Shown: positions 60,075-64,000 of the stretch, piece after piece | Layout: every line of letters starts with the position of its first letter | Position numbering within the stretch: the first letter of the stretch is position 1 | DNA from: Algoriphagus antarcticus | GTDB taxonomy: Bacteria > Bacteroidota > Bacteroidia > Cytophagales > Cyclobacteriaceae | Assembly (NCBI RefSeq): GCF_002150685.1 | Contig: NZ_MSSW01000003.1 | Location: 124,001-188,000, forward strand | DNA: 64,000 nucleotides | Direction of reading: 5' to 3' | Made by a program: the position numbers and the translations under genes | The notes under the pieces: model-generated | What the model saw: only the letters and a program-made list of their open reading frames with translations | The model's database searches: none | Told to the model about the DNA's origin: nothing

Positions 60075-63000
60075 CTACGCCAACTCCCTCAAATCAACAG
60101 GAACCACTCTACTTACGCCTGCTTCGATCATAGTAATGCCATAGATAATATCCGTGCTGGCCATAGTGCGCTTATTATGCGTCACGATGATAAACTGGCT
60201 CTCGCCGCTGAATTGCTGGATGATCTGGTTGAACTTGTCAATGTTAGCATCATCGAGCGGGGCATCCACCTCATCAAAAATACAGAAAGGCGCAGGCTTT
60301 AGCAGGTAGATGGAAAAGAGTAGGGAAGTGGCTGTCAGCGTTTTTTCCCCACCCGAAAGTTGGTTGATGGTCAGCGGACGCTTGCCTTTAGGCTTGGCAA
60401 TAATCTCAATCGCCGATTCCAGAGGATTGCTAGGATCTACCAATGTCAAATCGCAATCATCCTGCTCGGTAAAAAGGGAACGGAATACCTTTACGAAGTT
60501 TTCCTTGATCTTGGCAAATGCATCCAAAAATGTCTCTCTAGCTACTAGATCAATCTCTTTGATCGTGGTGAGCAAGGATTCTTTGGCTTTTACCAAATCA
60601 GCTTTCTGTTCGGTTATAAAGTCAAAACGAACCTTAATCTCATCGTAAGCTTCCATCGCCATTGGGTTGATAGGGCCTATTTTATCAAGTTTGTCCTTTT
60701 GCTTGCTGACTAGTTCACGAAGTGTGTTTTCTGCAAACGCTCTGAATTCCTCGTCTATTTCCGGATTTTCTTCCATCAGTTCATCCAGATTCAGCTCAAA
60801 TTCCACGCTCAGTCTTTCCTTCATTCCAGTCATTTTCAGCTTAATCTCATTCACTGCATTTTCCAGTTCATGGATCAGCAGATCATAACTTTCCTTGGAT
60901 TTCTGAATGCTCCGAATCTGCTGGTCGGTTTCATCGATCAGCCCTCTGGAAGAATAATAGTCCTTCTCCGCTTCCTGAACGCCTTTTTCTATTCCCTCTT
61001 TTTCGGAATACAATTCGATCAGTTCATCATCCTTGACCTCATTATTATCCAGGAGGGATTTCACTTCGGTGTCCAGTTGGGAAAGCTCGGCTTGGGATTT
61101 TCCTATGCGATCCTTGGAACCCTCATAAGCAGTCTGTTTGAATTCTATTTCCTGTTCTAAACTCGTCACCCTGTTCAAATGCTGATGATAAAGAATATTT
61201 TCTGCGTTGAAGGACTGTGACTTGTCGGAAAGCACGGCAGACTCCTTTTCGTAGGATTCATTTAGATCTTCGAGCTCATCATGCATAGCTTCGAATTCCG
61301 CACGCTCATCAAAAAGCTGTGGTTGAATCTCAGTCAGGCTTTCCTCGATGGAAGCGATTCTATCCAAAATATCCTCACGCTTATTTGCATTGGAATTTAG
61401 TAATTCTGCGAGTTGTTCCTTCTTGGTGCGCACAGATACGAAATCCTGATTGATTGAATTGATCTTATTCTGCCATTCTTCCAGCGTCTTTTTATAGCTG
61501 ATTTCCTTCAGCTTCATCAGTTCAGACAGCTTATTGTCGAGGTTGTTTCTGGTGCTGCTGACTTTCTTGTTCAATTCTTTGATTTCCTTGTCCAGCTTCT
61601 CCAGATTCTTGGCTCTACCGATTCTTTTTCCTTCGAAAAGCCCAACAGATCCACCTGAAATACTGAATTTCCGCTTGGTATATTTTCCGTTTTCTGAGAT
61701 GAAAACGGCCTCGTTATCCTGCGGAAAATCCCGGTGCTCACCTTGTACGATATAGGTATTATCCAGAATGAAGTTGATCAAGCGGGAATACTTGACATCA
61801 AATTCTATAATCTCGGTAGCGGCGATGGCATTGGCAAAAAGCTTGTTTTGGCTAGGCTTAAAGCGCTCAAAATGCTCTAAAACAAAGAAATTGGCCTTTC
61901 CTCGGGCAGAATCACTTAAGAGTTGAATGGCAGAAATAGCCTGTGACTCGGTATCCACCACATAATAATTCATGTAGCTGTCCAGGTAATTCTCAATGGT
62001 AACCCGATACTTTTCCGAAGTGGTCAAGAGATCGGAGAGGAGTGGTATATCCTTACCCCAGCTTGGGTTCTTCTTCAAGAATTTGATGGCTTCGGGGAAA
62101 CCTTCCAGATTCTCCACAAGAGATTTTGTGAGATTGTATTCGTTGGTTTTGGAGTCCAACTTTCGGGAAGATTGGGTCAGTTCCTCACGGATCATTTCTA
62201 TCACCCGATTGGTTTCTTCGATCTTCTGATCCAGATCTTCCTGCTTGGCTTTAAGCTCCTGATAACCTTTGGTGGACTCGTCAAGTTCAGCTTTTAGTGT
62301 AATCAGTTTCTCTTCAAAATCCATCAAACTTGCTTCCTGTGAGGAGTCATCAGAAGAGGTTCGCTCCATTTCCTGTTTCAGTGTAGAAAGTTGTATTTGT
62401 TTGATCTCAATATCCTTGCTCAGCTGATAGACTTTCTCTTTGAGAGTTTCGAAGTTAAGGTTGATCGTCTTTTGAGCCTGTTGCTTTTCTGCCTGAATTA
62501 ATTTCTGACTTTCATAAGCCTCCCGAAGCTCGGAAACAATCATTTCCTTTTCAGCCAGCATCTTTTCTGCAGACTCTTTTTCCTGCTCTAGCGATCGAAT
62601 ACTAAATCCAGCACGGTCATTTGACTTACGGTCAGCATCGATCTGCTCACGCAATTTTTGAGACCTATCTTCAAGGAATCTCAAGCGCTCATTCTTGATT
62701 TTTTTCTCCGATTCAAAAGACCGGATTTTATTTACATGCTCGTTCAGTGCTTTTTGGCGACTTGCGAGCAGCTTTTCTTTTTGGATCAAATCGACCTTCA
62801 TTTTACTCAGGAGGGCTTCTTTGTCTATAACTTGTGTTTGAAGTTGGAGCTTTTTATCACTTTCTTCCTGAATTTTATGACCTGCTTCGATTAGAGACTT
62901 GCTCTGCTTCTCTATGCTTTTTTTGGCAAGATTGATACTCGCTATTCTATAGTCTTTCTTAATCTCAAAATACTTTGAAGCCTGTTTTGCCTGTTTTTCC

Positions 63001-63614
63001 AGGCTTTTCAGATTTTTATCTATTTCAAAAAGCACATCTTCTACACGAGCCAAATCATCGTCCGTGTCCTGAAGTTTTCTGAGCGTTTCTTTCTTTCTGT
63101 TTTTGAATTTGGAGATCCCAGCTGCCTCTTCAAACAACTCCCTACGCGAGTTATTCTTGTCATTGAGCAGTTCATCGATCATTTTCAGCTCGATGATGGC
63201 ATAGCTATTAGAGTTGATACCCGTGTCCATGAAGAGATTGGTGATGTCCTTCAAGCGGCAGGTGACTCCGTTGATCTGGTATTCGCTGTCACCGGATCTG
63301 TAGTAGCGACGAGTGATCGTCACGTAAGTATATTCGGTTGGGAGTAGGTTTTTGGTGTTTTCAAAAGTAAGCGACACCTCTGCTAGATTGGAGGCTTTAC
63401 GGTTTTTGGTTCCGTTAAAAATCACATTCTCCATCTTATCTGAGCGGAGTAACCGGGTTTTTTGCTCGCCAAGGACCCAGCGGATCGCATCTACCACATT
63501 GGATTTTCCGCAGCCATTTGGCCCCACTACGCCGGTGATACCCTTGTCGAAGTTAATCACCATTTTGTCTCCAAAACTTTTAAACCCTTTGATCTCCAGC
63601 TTACTAAGCAGCAT
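60075..63614 (-). CDS. smc: Chromosome segregation protein SMC
   Basis: A 1179-residue SMC protein, normal length for bacteria. The N-terminal ATPase head has Walker A GVVGPNGCGKSN and EVSLTFEN. Long coiled coils (about 170-500 and 660-1000) flank a hinge at about 500-660 (FPEAIKFLKKNPSWGKDIPL). The C-terminal head carries the ABC signature LSGGEKTLTATS and Walker B FCIFDEVDAPLDDAN. SMC dimers with ScpA and ScpB organise and separate chromosomes. It is transcribed alone here. Confidence 0.97.
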   Translation of the reverse strand: MLLSKLEIKGFKSFGDKMVINFDKGITGVVGPNGCGKSNVVDAIRWVLGEQKTRLLRSDKMENVIFNGTKNRKASNLAEVSLTFENTKNLLPTEYTYVTITRRYYRSGDSEYQINGVTCRLKDITNLFMDTGINSNSYAIIELKMIDELLNDKNNSRRELFEEAAGISKFKNRKKETLRKLQDTDDDLARVEDVLFEIDKNLKSLEKQAKQASKYFEIKKDYRIASINLAKKSIEKQSKSLIEAGHKIQEESDKKLQLQTQVIDKEALLSKMKVDLIQKEKLLASRQKALNEHVNKIRSFESEKKIKNERLRFLEDRSQKLREQIDADRKSNDRAGFSIRSLEQEKESAEKMLAEKEMIVSELREAYESQKLIQAEKQQAQKTINLNFETLKEKVYQLSKDIEIKQIQLSTLKQEMERTSSDDSSQEASLMDFEEKLITLKAELDESTKGYQELKAKQEDLDQKIEETNRVIEMIREELTQSSRKLDSKTNEYNLTKSLVENLEGFPEAIKFLKKNPSWGKDIPLLSDLLTTSEKYRVTIENYLDSYMNYYVVDTESQAISAIQLLSDSARGKANFFVLEHFERFKPSQNKLFANAIAATEIIEFDVKYSRLINFILDNTYIVQGEHRDFPQDNEAVFISENGKYTKRKFSISGGSVGLFEGKRIGRAKNLEKLDKEIKELNKKVSSTRNNLDNKLSELMKLKEISYKKTLEEWQNKINSINQDFVSVRTKKEQLAELLNSNANKREDILDRIASIEESLTEIQPQLFDERAEFEAMHDELEDLNESYEKESAVLSDKSQSFNAENILYHQHLNRVTSLEQEIEFKQTAYEGSKDRIGKSQAELSQLDTEVKSLLDNNEVKDDELIELYSEKEGIEKGVQEAEKDYYSSRGLIDETDQQIRSIQKSKESYDLLIHELENAVNEIKLKMTGMKERLSVEFELNLDELMEENPEIDEEFRAFAENTLRELVSKQKDKLDKIGPINPMAMEAYDEIKVRFDFITEQKADLVKAKESLLTTIKEIDLVARETFLDAFAKIKENFVKVFRSLFTEQDDCDLTLVDPSNPLESAIEIIAKPKGKRPLTINQLSGGEKTLTATSLLFSIYLLKPAPFCIFDEVDAPLDDANIDKFNQIIQQFSGESQFIIVTHNKRTMASTDIIYGITMIEAGVSRVVPVDLRELA

Positions 63615-63779
63615 CCTTTTGAATTTGTCTATTTAATCAAACAAAATAAGATCATTTGTGCCATTGTCCAAGGATTTTTGTGGATAGGTGTTAGACAGAT
63701 TTAGTTGAAAATGATTCTTTATTTAACCGCAGAGGGCTTAGTTCGCAAAGAAGGGTCGCAAAGTTTAATTCATTTTGTA

Positions 63780-64000
63780 TTATAAGTTATTGACGACTCT
63801 TTTTAATCCATCCACCATTTTAGAAACATTGAAATTCAATAATAATCCGAGTTTAAGGTCAGAAAGCTTTAAGTAAGTTAGAATCTGGGCTTAGTGTATA
63901 TCTAAAAACTCTTCGACTGCTTTAACCTCTATAATTACCTTGTTTTTTACAAGTAAATCAATGCGATAACCCGCTTCTAAATTCACTCTTTGTAACTGAT
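63780..64000 (-). pseudogene. GxxExxY-family protein with in-frame stop, partial
   Basis: The minus strand enters the window reading QLQRVNLEAGYRIDLLVKNK, then VIIEVKAVEEFLDIH, then a TAA at 63891-63893 replacing the conserved Glu of the usual HEAQ, then [20 protein letters not shown] and [16 protein letters not shown]. GxxExxY proteins are PD-(D/E)XK nuclease-like, with the D-L-L-V...I-E-V-K motif seen here. The 5' end lies outside the window. The CGCAGAGGGC...CGCAAAG block downstream (63727-63760) is a motif often found near these genes. Confidence 0.7.

Noticed and set aside
1..64000. CRISPR array, rRNA or tRNA genes
   Set aside because: No regularly spaced short repeats, no rRNA-like sequence and no tRNA cloverleaf was seen on inspection.

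Overview
The window looks like chromosome from a Bacteroidota bacterium of the order Cytophagales, probably Cyclobacteriaceae and Algoriphagus-like. This is inferred from gene content, not from a search. The supporting signs are weak Shine-Dalgarno sites, many multi-PAS histidine kinases and Rcp1-type response regulators, a PVC-type cytochrome/beta-propeller protein, DUF6807, ThuA and Gfo/Idh/MocA sugar enzymes with Tat-type leaders, and a RAYT transposase. No rRNA, tRNA or CRISPR array was seen.

Layout. 1-3.0 kb: 5-oxoprolinase genes (pxpB partial, pxpA), a YdeI-like protein and a secreted clan GH-A glycosidase, all minus strand. 3.1-6.6 kb: a three-gene two-component operon. 6.7-10.2 kb: small stress-type membrane proteins (one a CsbD-YtxH fusion), a response regulator, an NtrC-type sigma-54 activator and Dps. 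10.2-17.4 kb: a 2OG-Fe(II) oxygenase, a decayed CarboxypepD_reg-like gene, TauE/SafE plus Rrf2 with a candidate operator, a sugar isomerase, arfB, rpiA and a serine hydrolase. 17.7-20.7 kb: an unusual two-gene unit. Its first protein carries about eleven 29-residue helical repeats ending in an HExxH metallopeptidase domain, and its second is a caspase-fold (C25/CHAT-like) putative cysteine peptidase. 20.9-30.0 kb: a flavin oxidoreductase, yjdM, a sugar-catabolic cluster (ThuA, DUF6807, two Gfo/Idh/MocA proteins), a DUF2867 reductase and an aldo/keto reductase.

30.0-42.7 kb is a tandemly duplicated signalling module of about 5.75 kb. Each copy has a giant PAS histidine kinase, a single-domain receiver and a PAS-DHp protein with no ATPase domain, preceded by a strongly conserved upstream region. 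One copy still carries the broken start of the ancestral kinase gene. 43-47.6 kb holds a truncated SGNH gene and a 1276-residue lipoprotein joining DUF6807, a PVC-type propeller, HEAT repeats and cytochrome c. 48-55.7 kb holds two EEP-family membrane phosphatases/nucleases, PRC-barrel, DUF421 and small membrane proteins, and a serine hydrolase. 56-59.8 kb is an AT-rich accessory zone with an ATP-grasp gene and remnants of GAF, SnoaL-like, KilA-N and RAYT genes. 60-63.6 kb is smc, followed by a GxxExxY gene interrupted by a stop.

The best candidate for something undescribed is the 17.7-20.7 kb pair. Second is the duplicated kinase module with its two conserved noncoding islands. A further theme is gene decay: many intergenic gaps contain recognisable protein remnants interrupted by one or two stops or a frameshift, and a family of dispersed repeats occupies four of the gaps.
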